Shown in pieces: positions 34,588 through 44,078 of a stretch of DNA of 64,000 nt. Source of the stretch: WTGA01 sp965214055 (GTDB taxonomy: Bacteria; Pseudomonadota; Gammaproteobacteria; Arenicellales; Poriferihabitantaceae); the NCBI GenBank assembly GCA_965214055.1, contig OZ243931.1:2728001-2792000 (forward strand), read 5' to 3'. Below the pieces are notes generated by a model. The model did not search any database, was not told the origin of the DNA, and saw only the letters and a program-made list of their open reading frames with translations. Numbering within the stretch: the stretch's first letter is position 1; every line of letters starts with the position of its first letter. The translations under genes were made by a program, and so were the position numbers.

Positions 34588-35291
34588 GCCATGACTGGCT
34601 TGTACTACGTCTTGAAGCCCCGCTGTTGTCTTTCGGCGATGTTGCAATCGACCAATATGGCCCGACACGAGATTTTCCAAGCGCTTCCATGCTGACGGGC
34701 TTGTTTGCCAATGCGTTGGGATGGCATTGGTCTGATCGTTTGGCTCACCAGACTCTACAGGACCGAATACTGTTCGGCGTGTGTTCAAAGTTAACCACCA
34801 ATGTTTTGATCGATGTACAAAATGCCCAACTGTTCAAGGCGGATAAGGCGTGGACCACCTCCGGTGTGCCAGCAGGCCGGGGTGGCGCAAGTTACGGTGC
34901 ACCACATCGGCGTACAAGAGATTATCTCGCGGATCAATCGACAACTGTTGTTATCCGCTTAGAACCTGCCGATGAAAGCCCCACGCTGAAACGGCTCGCT
35001 AACGCACTCGATCAACCTGCGCGACCGTTGTACATCGGCCGCAAGCCCTGTCTACCTACCTGTCGGCTCATGGATGGTTGGGTAAAGGCCGAAAGCGTAT
35101 ATGAGGCACTTTCGGATTTGCCTAGTCCAGATCGTTTCTTGGCACTCTGGCCAAAAGGTGAAGGACCAGAATCGGGCGAAAACGTGAACCGTGTTTTCGA
35201 ACTCGCCGATCTCAGGAACTGGAACACAGGATTACATAGCGGCTCTCGGTTTGTAGTTGAGGGGCATATCGACAGAGGGAAGCCACTATGA
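34584..35291 (+). CDS. cas5e: Cascade subunit Cas5e (CasD)
   Basis: This 235-residue RAMP protein binds the crRNA 5' handle. I start it at the ATG at 34584 (MSHDWLVLRLEAPLLSFGDV), which overlaps the cas7 stop as ATGA; an in-frame start 30 bp upstream is inside cas7. GPTRDFPSASMLTGLFANAL and YDAP-like GGASYGAPHRRTRDYLAD segments are conserved. It overlaps cas6e by 4 bp. Confidence 0.95.
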   Translation: MSHDWLVLRLEAPLLSFGDVAIDQYGPTRDFPSASMLTGLFANALGWHWSDRLAHQTLQDRILFGVCSKLTTNVLIDVQNAQLFKADKAWTTSGVPAGRGGASYGAPHRRTRDYLADQSTTVVIRLEPADESPTLKRLANALDQPARPLYIGRKPCLPTCRLMDGWVKAESVYEALSDLPSPDRFLALWPKGEGPESGENVNRVFELADLRNWNTGLHSGSRFVVEGHIDRGKPL

Positions 35292-36079
35292 AGGAATTGT
35301 ACTTGATCCGTGCTGTTCTGGAAATTGAAAATCTTGCTCGTTGGTCTGCTGAGCGTGGGTTGGTACAACGAGGCAACATTGTGAAGGGATTTGATGAAGG
35401 TCGGGCACTTCACCACTTACTCGATGAATTGTTCGGACCGAAGACCATCAGGCCTTTTCGACTATTGGTTTCTCCCGGCGGACACGCCGCCAACCTGTAT
35501 GGCTACAGCAAGCACAGCCACAAGCAACTGCAAGAAATGGTAGCCATCCATGGTTTGCCAGAACACATCAAAGTAGTTCAACCTGCCAGATTAGAATCAA
35601 AGAAAATGCCTTCCGTATGGAAACGAGAACAACGTCTTGGATTCGACCTTCGAGTTCGACCTGTTCGTAGATTGAAATCGACCTTGGAAAATGGTGATAA
35701 CTCTATTCGCAAAGGAGCAGAACTTGACGCGTTTCTAATTGAGGCACTTCGCCTACACCCAAAAGACAAACTAGGAATGGCCAATTGCGCGAGATCCAGA
35801 GAATTAGTTTATCTCGACTGGCTCGAAGCCCGGTTCGGCGGAGGAGCGGAAATTGACCGAGTCGCTACTCGTCTGGCAAGTTTCAAGCGCACTTGCATAT
35901 CTCGAGGCTCTTCTGGACCCGAAGGGCCCGATGTGGTTTTCCATGGCGCACTGGCCATCAAGGACCCGGAGCATTTCAAGGAATTGCTATCTCGTGGCAT
36001 AGGTAGGCACCGTGCTTACGGATACGGAATGATTCTTCTACGACCACCAAATCAGAAGTACAACCGAGAAAATGCTTAA
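35288..36079 (+). CDS. cas6e: crRNA endonuclease Cas6e (CasE)
   Basis: This 263-residue ferredoxin-fold RNase cuts pre-crRNA at the base of the repeat hairpin and stays bound to it. ALHHLLDELFG with PFRLLVS occur near the start, a basic stretch SVWKREQRLGFDLRVRPVRR follows, and the C-terminal glycine-rich loop is GIGRHRAYGYGMILL. The substrate hairpin is present in the array repeat (CCCCGC / GCGGGG). The stop overlaps cas1 by 8 bp. Confidence 0.95.
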   Translation: MKELYLIRAVLEIENLARWSAERGLVQRGNIVKGFDEGRALHHLLDELFGPKTIRPFRLLVSPGGHAANLYGYSKHSHKQLQEMVAIHGLPEHIKVVQPARLESKKMPSVWKREQRLGFDLRVRPVRRLKSTLENGDNSIRKGAELDAFLIEALRLHPKDKLGMANCARSRELVYLDWLEARFGGGAEIDRVATRLASFKRTCISRGSSGPEGPDVVFHGALAIKDPEHFKELLSRGIGRHRAYGYGMILLRPPNQKYNRENA

Positions 36080-36956
36080 GGGACGTCTGGGGCTGGACAG
36101 TGCCAAGGTACCCCACAAGGACCGTGCAGGACTTTTATATCTGTCCCGAGGACATTTGACAGCCAAAGATGGTGCCCTTGCTTTTTTAAAAGTATCTGCA
36201 ATCGAAGCTGATTCCCTAGATTCTGGAGACTACGCAATCCCACTTCAGGGTATCTCAATGATACTGCTCGGTCCGGGATCAACCGTGAGTCATGATGCTC
36301 TCCGATTGCTTGCCTTCGCGCGTACCGCGCTTGCGGCTGTCGGAGAAGACGGTGTGCGAATGTATACAGCGCCGCCATTGATTCCGGACCGCTCTGGTTT
36401 AGCGCGCGACCAAGCCCGCCGCTGGAGTGACAAATCAGCCCGTCTTGACATCGCTCGGCGGATGTACACATGGCGATTGGGAGAAGTCTTACCCCATCGT
36501 GATATTGAAACCCTGCGTGGAATTGAAGGTGCTCGAATGAAACAGTCGTATCGCCTAATTGCGCAACAGGTGGGCATAGATTGGCAGCGGCGTAGCTACG
36601 ACCGCGCGAATCCCAACTCTGCCGATCTCCCCAACCAAGCCTTGAATCATGCAGCCAGTGCTGTTGAGGCCGCTGCTGCGATAGCTGTAGCTTCAACAGG
36701 CACCATCCCCCAACTCGGTTTCATCCACGAAGATCCAGGGCAATCGTTCGTGTTGGATATAGCCGATCTATATCGAGATTTGATCACAATTCCATGTGCT
36801 TTCAGGTCCGCTAAAAAGGCTTCTGATGAGGGCAAGAGCATAGAGCGAACCACCCGGCGGATGGTTGGTAAGGCATTGGTCGAGCAGAAAGTCATACCTG
36901 CCATGATAGGTCGAATAACCGCATTGTTTGCTCAGACAAAAAAATCTCCAAAATAA
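36072..36956 (+). CDS. cas1e: Spacer integrase Cas1 (type I-E)
   Basis: The 294-residue protein belongs to the type I-E Cas1 group. It starts GRLGLDSAKVPHKDRAGLLY and carries the metal-binding acidic positions in TLRGIEGARMKQSY (E in the beta-helix junction), GFIHEDPGQSFVLDIADLY (HxDxxxSxxxD-like). It integrates new spacers together with Cas2. The gene overlaps cas6e by 8 bp and is 16 bp before cas2. Confidence 0.95.
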   Translation: MLKGRLGLDSAKVPHKDRAGLLYLSRGHLTAKDGALAFLKVSAIEADSLDSGDYAIPLQGISMILLGPGSTVSHDALRLLAFARTALAAVGEDGVRMYTAPPLIPDRSGLARDQARRWSDKSARLDIARRMYTWRLGEVLPHRDIETLRGIEGARMKQSYRLIAQQVGIDWQRRSYDRANPNSADLPNQALNHAASAVEAAAAIAVASTGTIPQLGFIHEDPGQSFVLDIADLYRDLITIPCAFRSAKKASDEGKSIERTTRRMVGKALVEQKVIPAMIGRITALFAQTKKSPK

Positions 36957-36972
36957 TGTATGGGAAATTTCG

Positions 36973-37275
36973 ATGCCGATGACTCTGGTTGTTACGCGGG
37001 ATGTTGAAATGCGATATCGAGGGTTTCTTACGTCCATCATGTTGGAGATTGCTCCTGGCGTTTATGTGTCGCCAGACCTGTCGGTTGCAGTTCGCGAACG
37101 CTTGTGGGGTGTTGTTTCGACTTGGTGGGGCACCCTTCGTCGAGGTTCGATTGTCATGGTTTGGCGTGACAAGTCAGTTTCGGGGAGCTTGAAGATTGAG
37201 GTCTTAGGAGAACCAAGCAAGGAAATAGTGGATGCCGATGGCGTGCTGTTACTAAAGCGTCGTCCATTAGCGTGA
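36973..37275 (+). CDS. cas2e: Cas2e
   Basis: This 100-residue protein starts at the ATG at 36973 (MPMTLVVTRDVEMRYRGFLT). It is the type I-E form of Cas2, with YRGFLTSIMLEIAPGVYVSP and RLWGVVSTWW. It is the structural partner of Cas1 in the integrase. An in-frame start at 36928 lies inside cas1. A long hairpin begins 3 bp after the stop. Confidence 0.95.
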   Translation: MPMTLVVTRDVEMRYRGFLTSIMLEIAPGVYVSPDLSVAVRERLWGVVSTWWGTLRRGSIVMVWRDKSVSGSLKIEVLGEPSKEIVDADGVLLLKRRPLA

Positions 37276-37277
37276 TT

Positions 37278-37318
37278 GTCCGAGTAAGAGGGGGTGTTTC
37301 CACGCCCCTCTTTCGGAC
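37278..37318 (+). terminator. Long hairpin between cas2 and the CRISPR leader
   Basis: An interrupted stem runs from GTCCGA (37278-37283) to TCGGAC (37313-37318), with AAGAGGGG and CCCCTCTT and a GTG/CAC tip around a TTTC loop. It contains about 17 base pairs with a 2-nt and a 1-nt bulge. It starts 3 bp after the cas2 stop, so it could end the cas transcript and let the array use its own leader promoter. There is no T-run. Confidence 0.6.
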
Positions 37319-37376
37319 GCGTGATTTATTAGTGTTCTTTAACAATTCGAGTAAAATTAGGCAGTTAGATGTTAGA
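37319..37376 (+). promoter_or_regulatory. CRISPR leader, AT-rich part
   Basis: An AT-rich stretch lies between cas2 and the first repeat. It ends ATGTTAGA directly before the repeat, close to the ATGTTTAGA leader end that I recall for E. coli K-12. On the minus strand ACTCGAATTGTTA (37340-37352) fits the IHF consensus WATCAANNNNTTR with two mismatches and lies 25-37 bp from the first repeat, about where E. coli IHF bends the leader. This places new spacers at the cas2 side and transcription on the plus strand. Confidence 0.6.
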
Positions 37377-40300
37377 GGTTTCCCCGCATACGCGGGGATA
37401 GTCCCTCGACTATTGCGGCCAGCACTGAATGGGTAAAGGTTTCCCCGCATACGCGGGGATAGTCCCTCTTCCTTTTCCTTTTTCTTAGCTGCCAGCTTGG
37501 TTTCCCCGCATACGCGGGGATAGTCCCCTGTTCAGCAACAAGAGTACTACCAGAATAACGGTTTCCCCGCATACGCGGGGATAGTCCCAGAAATACCACC
37601 AATCCCTGGAGGAATCCCCAGGTTTCCCCGCATACGCGGGGATAGTCCCGATTCAATTTTCTGAGCTTGAATCTCGATTGTGGTTTCCCCGCATACGCGG
37701 GGATAGTCCGTTGTCCCCAGCGAAGCGCTTGCAAAGCTGAACGGTTTCCCCGCATACGCGGGGATAGTCCCGCGAAGCGGTTGCAGAAAGTGTCCGTTGA
37801 CCTGGTTTCCCCGCATACGCGGGGATAGTCCCAAGTCTTGTTTGCTTCCGGAGTCGGAGGAGTCGGTTTCCCCGCATACGCGGGGATAGTCCCATGAGGG
37901 ATACAGACCAGAGCCTTATGAACTTGGTTTCCCCGCATACGCGGGGATAGTCCCCAGGCAGGGGCTGGTAATCGCCGGCAGGGGGAGGTTTCCCCGCATA
38001 CGCGGGGATAGTCCCAATATACAGCCGGGAACCGCTGACTGATGTACGGTTTCCCCGCATACGCGGGGATAGTCCCGTGATGGGCGATGATGAGCTTTCC
38101 AAATTGTGGGTTTCCCCGCATACGCGGGGATAGTCCTTAACAGGATAAAGAGCACCCATCTCACCAGTAAGCAAGCGGTCGTTAGAGAGCGAATATTTAT
38201 GACGTTTCGGTTTCCCCGCATACGCGGGGATAGTCCTCATCAGGAGGGATATCAGGAGAGCCAGTAAGAGGTTTCCCCGCATACGCGGGGATAGTCCATA
38301 ATCATTACCATCCTTCTCAAGCTCAATAGCGGTTTCCCCGCATACGCGGGGATAGTCCCAAGAGAACATTCAAACGGAAATAACGAGAACAGGTTTCCCC
38401 GCATACGCGGGGATAGTCCATCATCCACCTCCTCCATGGTATCAATGACAGAGGTTTCCCCGCATACGCGGGGATAGTCCCGGTCGTGGAGACAAACCGC
38501 AGCTGCTCCCCATGGTTTCCCCGCATACGCGGGGATAGTCCCAATACGAGTGGCATGGAATACATCCTGCTCGAGGTTTCCCCGCATACGCGGGGATAGT
38601 CCCGATGATGCCATGGAAAAAATCATTTCCAAAGCGGTTTCCCCGCATACGCGGGGATAGTCCCTTGTCAAAAAGGGTATGCCGGTTATGGTCCGGGGTT
38701 TCCCCGCATACGCGGGGATAGTCCCCGTTCTGGATTGGGCGGTTCAAGCGACAAGTCGGTTTCCCCGCATACGCGGGGATAGTCCCAATTGACTGGGAGG
38801 TTGTGATGGTTAGGTATAGGTTTCCCCGCATACGCGGGGATAGTCCCAAAATTTTCGATGAGTTCTATCGTGACCAGGAGGTTTCCCCGCATACGCGGGG
38901 ATAGTCCCAGTACGGCCAATACCTTTGACAGGAGCTTCGCGGTTTCCCCGCATACGCGGGGATAGTCCCCGGATAATGGAATGGAAGGGGGTAAAAAGAA
39001 TGGTTTCCCCGCATACGCGGGGATAGTCCCCTTTCCCATTTACAGTTACAGTTCCTGATCCAGGTTTCCCCGCATACGCGGGGATAGTCCCTTCTGGCAT
39101 CTCGCGAGGGACTTCGCGAAGAAGGTTTCCCCGCATACGCGGGGATAGTCCCCAGTGAAACATTATCTTTAATGAATTTCTGCAGGTTTCCCCGCATACG
39201 CGGGGATAGTCCCTGAATAGTATCATCACCCTGATATCCGGTTGGGGTTTCCCCGCATACGCGGGGATAGTCCTTGTTCTTCCTGGACTACTTGACCAGA
39301 TTCACCGGTTTCCCCGCATACGCGGGGATAGTCCTTCACGTCCTTTTATAAACATATCATCAATGGGGGTTTCCCCGCATACGCGGGGATAGTCCTCTTC
39401 TAACCGACCCTGATTCTTTTTCAGTCCGGGTTTCCCCGCATACGCGGGGATAGTCCCCAGTGATGTATTCGAGCCTCGACAGGGTGCATGGTTTCCCCGC
39501 ATACGCGGGGATAGTCCCTGCTGAGGTTCTTTCTCGCGCCAGGCGTAACAGGTTTCCCCGCATACGCGGGGATAGTCCCCGAGGACGAGAATAATTAGCA
39601 GAGGTGTCACTGGTTTCCCCGCATACGCGGGGATAGTCCCTCAACCACTTCGCCCGCGCAGGACGATACGAAGGTTTCCCCGCATACGCGGGGATAGTCC
39701 CACCGACGATGCTTTCATCAAGAACAAGCCTGAGGTTTCCCCGCATACGCGGGGATAGTCCCTGGATGCCAAGGCGGACGCGAAGGTCGTGGCCGGTTTC
39801 CCCGCATACGCGGGGATAGTCCCGGTTGCCGCCAACCCGGCTGGAGCAGCTTCCGGGTTTCCCCGCATACGCGGGGATAGTCCTGGTACTGAGTTGCAGT
39901 TCAGCCTCATGGGTTTGGTTTCCCCGCATACGCGGGGATAGTCCCAAGATCATTGTCCAGCGCGTCGGTTCGACGTCGGTTTCCCCGCATACGCGGGGAT
40001 AGTCCCACCACCACCACGAGGTATCAATCACATGACAGGGTTTCCCCGCATACGCGGGGATAGTCCCAGGAGAAAATCTGGTCCGGGTGGAAGCCATTTG
40101 GTTTCCCCGCATACGCGGGGATAGTCCCAAACTATCCGTAGCAGTAGAAGCGAAAATACGGGTTTCCCCGCATACGCGGGGATAGTCCCTTCTATTTCCA
40201 ACCCCCCGAATCCAGGTATAGGGTTTCCCCGCATACGCGGGGATAGTCCTTGTATTTGTCCCATTCGGAAAATTCAGGACCTGGTTTCCCCGCATACGCG

Positions 40301-41774
40301 GGGATAGTCCCGCAATCAATCGTTACCGGGAGCATGGAACCTGGGTTTCCCCGCATACGCGGGGATAGTCCCCAGAAAATCTATCTGCAGGATGACAAGG
40401 AAACGGTTTCCCCGCATACGCGGGGATAGTCCCATATGGTTTCTGTTATCCTGAAAACCTCTCTGGGTTTCCCCGCATACGCGGGGATAGTCCCTGCTGA
40501 GGTTCTCTCCCGTGCCAGGCGTAACAGGTTTCCCCGCATACGCGGGGATAGTCCCTCTTACCCATTTTTCAGATGGTTTGACTTACCGGTTTCCCCGCAT
40601 ACGCGGGGATAGTCCCTGGGAAGAAATCGGCGTTGACTTACACAACATGGTTTCCCCGCATACGCGGGGATAGTCCCGACTGGTAAATTCACGCACAATC
40701 CGATGGGAAGGTTTCCCCGCATACGCGGGGATAGTCCCCGAGATAGAAAAGCATGACGATGAGGAACCGAGGTTTCCCCGCATACGCGGGGATAGTCCCG
40801 TAGTGTCGCGGAACTCACCAGTGACATGAGAGGTTTCCCCGCATACGCGGGGATAGTCCCACTGACTCTGATTCTATTGTCCCGCAGTTGGTGGTTTCCC
40901 CGCATACGCGGGGATAGTCCCATCGTATTCTTTGCCTGTTATTGCTGTGTATTGGTTTCCCCGCATACGCGGGGATAGTCCCCCGGCCAATACGTGTGGC
41001 GTGTGGACGGGAACGGTTTCCCCGCATACGCGGGGATAGTCCTGTCCATATCAAGAATTTTCGCCAGGCCAATGCGGTTTCCCCGCATACGCGGGGATAG
41101 TCCCTCAAGCGGCATATATAAAGCGAAAGCATATGCGGTTTCCCCGCATACGCGGGGATAGTCCTTACCGACAGAAGAGAAAAAAGACATAAGATTTGGT
41201 TTCCCCGCATACGCGGGGATAGTCCCTTTTATGGACGGAGATGAATACATCTTCTATCGGTTTCCCCGCATACGCGGGGATAGTCCCCATACATAGCGCG
41301 GGCCTGCTTGAACCGTTGCGGTTTCCCCGCATACGCGGGGATAGTCCCGATAGGCTCACTACCTTCGATATGGGTTATCTGGTTTCCCCGCATACGCGGG
41401 GATAGTCCCTATTAAATCATTCTGCCAGTCTAGAAAAAAGTGGTTTCCCCGCATACGCGGGGATAGTCCCGTCCGTGCTGTTGCATGGCAAAAGGATCGC
41501 TAGGTTTCCCCGCATACGCGGGGATAGTCCCACTGAACGTCTGGGATATCCATTCCCTTTACCGGTTTCCCCGCATACGCGGGGATAGTCCTTAATCAAC
41601 CTAATAGCTGAATACCTGAAATATGGTTTCCCCGCATACGCGGGGATAGTCCTTCAGTAGGAGACCGACGGAAGAAGGTCCGATCGGTTTCCCCGCATAC
41701 GCGGGGATAGTCCCTGGAGATTTGATATTGCATGGCCAGATAGGCAGGTTTCCCCGCATACGCGGGGATAGTCC
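37377..41774 (+). CRISPR. Type I-E CRISPR array, 72 repeats, 71 spacers
   Basis: I traced 72 identical 28-nt repeats, starting GGTTTCCCCGCATACG and ending CGGGGATAGTCC, with a 61-bp period. Seventy spacers are 33 nt; the thirteenth (38137-38208) is 72 nt. The repeat forms the CCCCGC/GCGGGG hairpin and aligns with the E. coli type I-E repeat in plus orientation, so the crRNA handle should be ATAGTCC plus one base. That next base is C in 57 spacers, T in 11, A in 2 and G in 1. The E. coli repeat is counted as 29 nt with the last base supplied by the prespacer, so this column is best seen as the 29th repeat position. The last repeat is as perfect as the first. Confidence 0.99.
38137..38208 (+). 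repeat. Over-long 72-nt spacer with trailer-like end
   Basis: This unit between repeats 13 and 14 is 39 nt longer than all others. Its segment CGAATATTTATGACGTT (38190-38206) matches the array trailer segment CGAATATTGATGACGTT (41794-41810) at 16 of 17 positions, and a TTAG lies a few bases before each copy. In the extra 39 nt the match starts at about the same distance as it does after the last repeat. Confidence 0.75.
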
Positions 41775-41855
41775 TTCTCATCTCTAATTAGCCCGAATAT
41801 TGATGACGTTCACTGCCGCGCAGGTGCTTAGAAGAATGAATGAATGCTCCCGGCT
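41775..41855. other. CRISPR trailer
   Basis: The 81 bp between the last repeat and the dnaQ stop contain no repeat remnant. CGAATATTGATGACGTT (41794-41810) is shared, with one mismatch, with the end of spacer 13. Confidence 0.6.
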
Positions 41856-42434
41856 CTATACCGGTGTTAGTTTTAGTTTAGCCGTAGGTTTCTTTCTGTG
41901 CCTCTTTACCGGTGACAGGGTTGCCATGATCAGGTAGGTATCCGCCAGCAACTCGGCATCGAGTAATGCGCTATGATGGGTTCGGTCCGACAGGTCCACC
42001 CCCACCCGCTGGCACACGGTATCAAGGCTATTTGGTCTCCCCGGCCATATCTCCCGCGCCATGCGTAACGTATCCAATACGGTACAGTGTTTCCTGATAA
42101 CTTCGACCCCAAAACCGGCCCGCTTGAATTCGCTATTGAGAAACTTCACATCAAATGGTGCATTGTGGATTACCAACTCGGCTCCACTCAGAAAATCCAG
42201 CAATTCTAGGCCGATCTGGAAGAAGGTCGGCTTGTCGACGACTTGGTCATCTGTGATGCCGTGTATTTCCGTTGCTCGTTTGGGAATCTTCCGTTCTGGA
42301 TTGACAAAGTACCGAACAGTCTTGCCCGTTCGCCTCCCGCCCAACAGTTCAACCCCTGCTACCTCGATAATCCGATGCCCCTGTGTGGGTTCAAGACCGG
42401 TTGTTTCAGTATCCAGCACTACTTGACGCTTCAT
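41856..42434 (-). CDS. dnaQ: DNA polymerase III epsilon-type exonuclease
   Basis: This is a 192-residue DEDDh 3'-5' exonuclease. Exo I is VVLDTETTGLEPTQGHRIIE, Exo II is VIHNAPFDVKFLNSEF, and Exo III is HHSALLDAELLADTYL. It matches the proofreading subunit of the replicase but is about 50 residues shorter than the E. coli protein. The C-terminus is basic (KRHRKKPTAKLKL), so the usual polymerase-binding tail is short. rnhA, the common neighbour, is absent. It is convergent with the CRISPR array. Confidence 0.88.
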   Translation of the reverse strand: MKRQVVLDTETTGLEPTQGHRIIEVAGVELLGGRRTGKTVRYFVNPERKIPKRATEIHGITDDQVVDKPTFFQIGLELLDFLSGAELVIHNAPFDVKFLNSEFKRAGFGVEVIRKHCTVLDTLRMAREIWPGRPNSLDTVCQRVGVDLSDRTHHSALLDAELLADTYLIMATLSPVKRHRKKPTAKLKLTPV

Positions 42435-42602
42435 TGATCAATTCTCGGTGGCGTGGTTTTTTGGGTTGTCCGGACCTTGGTAGTGATTCGATCTCCACGG
42501 TATGGCACCGACGAAACAGGCCGGTAAGCCGATAGCGTAGAGGAGGGGAGGGGACGATGTGCTTGAGAGTATAACCAACCAAGGCCTATCCGCAATTCAC
42601 AA

Positions 42603-43736
42603 CTAACAGCAGTATCTTTCCGCAACATGCTGTCGTATGGCCTGCAAACCATTTCTGAAACCCTTATCTCGACCAAATCCGATACGAAAATGATCCACTG
42701 GAGCCGTCATCAACTCAGAGCGGTAAATCGAGGATGGCAAGAGGAGTACACCGCTCTCTTCAATCAGTGATTTGCAGAAGGATTCCACCCCATCTGTCCC
42801 GATATAGCGGGGATAGGCCACACATCCCCCTCCGGGAGGTATCCAGGAAAATCGATCAGGATGGCTGGAAAAGAAGGACTCCAACTCCTGCACATTCCTG
42901 CGGACAATCTCTCGGTTGCGGGAAAGGATGATCTCGCGATGTTCGAGCGCAATCATCGCCAATCGCTCACTGGGACCGGCATTGCAAATGGAGAGAAAGT
43001 GTTTGTACCGCTCGATCGATTGCAGGTTTGCGGTATCTTGACTCGCAATCCAGCCAATCCGCAACCCGGGCAAACCATACGCCTTGGACAAGACGTTGAG
43101 AGAAAAGCCTTTTTCATAGATATCGGCAATTTGCGGCATGCGGTCCTTGGGGTTTCGTTCCACCAGTCGATAGACTTCATCACTGAAAAGGTAAATATCG
43201 TGCTTTCTGCAGAGCGCGATGAGCGCTTCAAGGGTCGGTTGGGATAGCAAGGCTCCGGTCGGATTATTTGGAAAATTGATTGAAATCAGCCGGGTATTGG
43301 GCCGGACCGCTTTCGTTAGGTCATTCATATCCAACTGCCAGTTATTTTCGGCCCGAATAGGTACTCCGCTGACCTGACAAATATCGAGCGGCACGGTCTC
43401 TGCGCTTTGATAGTTGGGAACAACTACAATCGCATGGTCTGACCGGGACAAAAGCACCCGCATAGCCGCATAGATTCCTTCTTGCGCCCCCGACAGGCAA
43501 AGGATATTCGCTGCCTCCATCGTCTCGTAGGTCGTGGCAATCTGTGCGCGCAAATCCGGGGCACCCCAGGTTTCCGTATACCCCAACCACAAGTCTTCAA
43601 AACCAGCTTTCTGGTCCTTGCTAACCATTGCCAGCAAATCGGCCACCGTCCTGCTTTCAATGTCCGAAGCGGCCAGATTGTACTGTGCCTTAAATTCCCA
43701 TTCGGAGAAAAATTTCTCCAACTCAAAATCACGCAT
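42603..43736 (-). CDS. Class I/II PLP aminotransferase
   Basis: The 377-residue fold-type I enzyme shows the substrate region LGYTETWGAPDLRAQIATTY, LSGAQEGIYAAM, NFPNNPTGALL, the D-x-x-Y pair SDEVYRLVE and the PLP lysine in NVLSKAYGLPGLRIGW. The C-terminal arginine in HFRIGFGR should bind the substrate carboxylate. The substrate is not evident. It lies 342 bp downstream of an acyl-CoA ligase gene on the same strand. Confidence 0.85.
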   Translation of the reverse strand: MRDFELEKFFSEWEFKAQYNLAASDIESRTVADLLAMVSKDQKAGFEDLWLGYTETWGAPDLRAQIATTYETMEAANILCLSGAQEGIYAAMRVLLSRSDHAIVVVPNYQSAETVPLDICQVSGVPIRAENNWQLDMNDLTKAVRPNTRLISINFPNNPTGALLSQPTLEALIALCRKHDIYLFSDEVYRLVERNPKDRMPQIADIYEKGFSLNVLSKAYGLPGLRIGWIASQDTANLQSIERYKHFLSICNAGPSERLAMIALEHREIILSRNREIVRRNVQELESFFSSHPDRFSWIPPGGGCVAYPRYIGTDGVESFCKSLIEESGVLLLPSSIYRSELMTAPVDHFRIGFGRDKGFRNGLQAIRQHVAERYCC

Positions 43737-44078
43737 GCTTACGTCCTGCCTGAATCGGTTTCACAATAATACGGTAAACGCTTCCTCCACCCCGACACAT
43801 CGAAATCATTTCCGGATTTCTCAATGTCATGATACGGGCTTCTGCCAGTTCTTCCCCTTTGGTCTCGAGCGGCAATCATCCGCTTCGGATGGGCTGGATC
43901 CAACCGCATCGAACCTGCGGACTTCCTCGTTATGGTTTGGAACAGGCCCTCTCAGGCCCAGGCTCCGGACCTTTACCACCGGTGGAAAGCTTCATTCCGC
44001 CCTGAGCAATTCCGGTCTCATCCAGTGTGAGTATCTTACCGCAACGGTGGTCCGTTTCAACGGAATCCTTGGGTCTTT
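43737..44078. other. Gap between aminotransferase and CoA ligase
   Basis: There are 342 bp with no recognised gene. The T- and C-rich right half reads open in one plus-strand frame, but the translation resembles nothing I know. It may be the remains of a gene. Confidence 0.35.

Noticed and set aside
37682..37803. Similarity between spacers 6 and 7 (GCGAAGCG.TTGCA)
   Set aside because: The match is short, lies at different offsets and has no coding pattern. It is probably chance.
38514..41014. Possible homology between spacer 19 and spacer 59 (CAATACG.GTGGC)
   Set aside because: Only 14 of 16 bases match in a short offset window, which is near what chance gives among 71 spacers.
37372..41781. 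Many minus-strand open frames of 60-320 codons with repeating GLSPRMRGN, TIPAYAGKP and DYPRVCGET segments
   Set aside because: They are translations of the CRISPR repeat in three frames, since 61 bp is not a multiple of three. These are not proteins.
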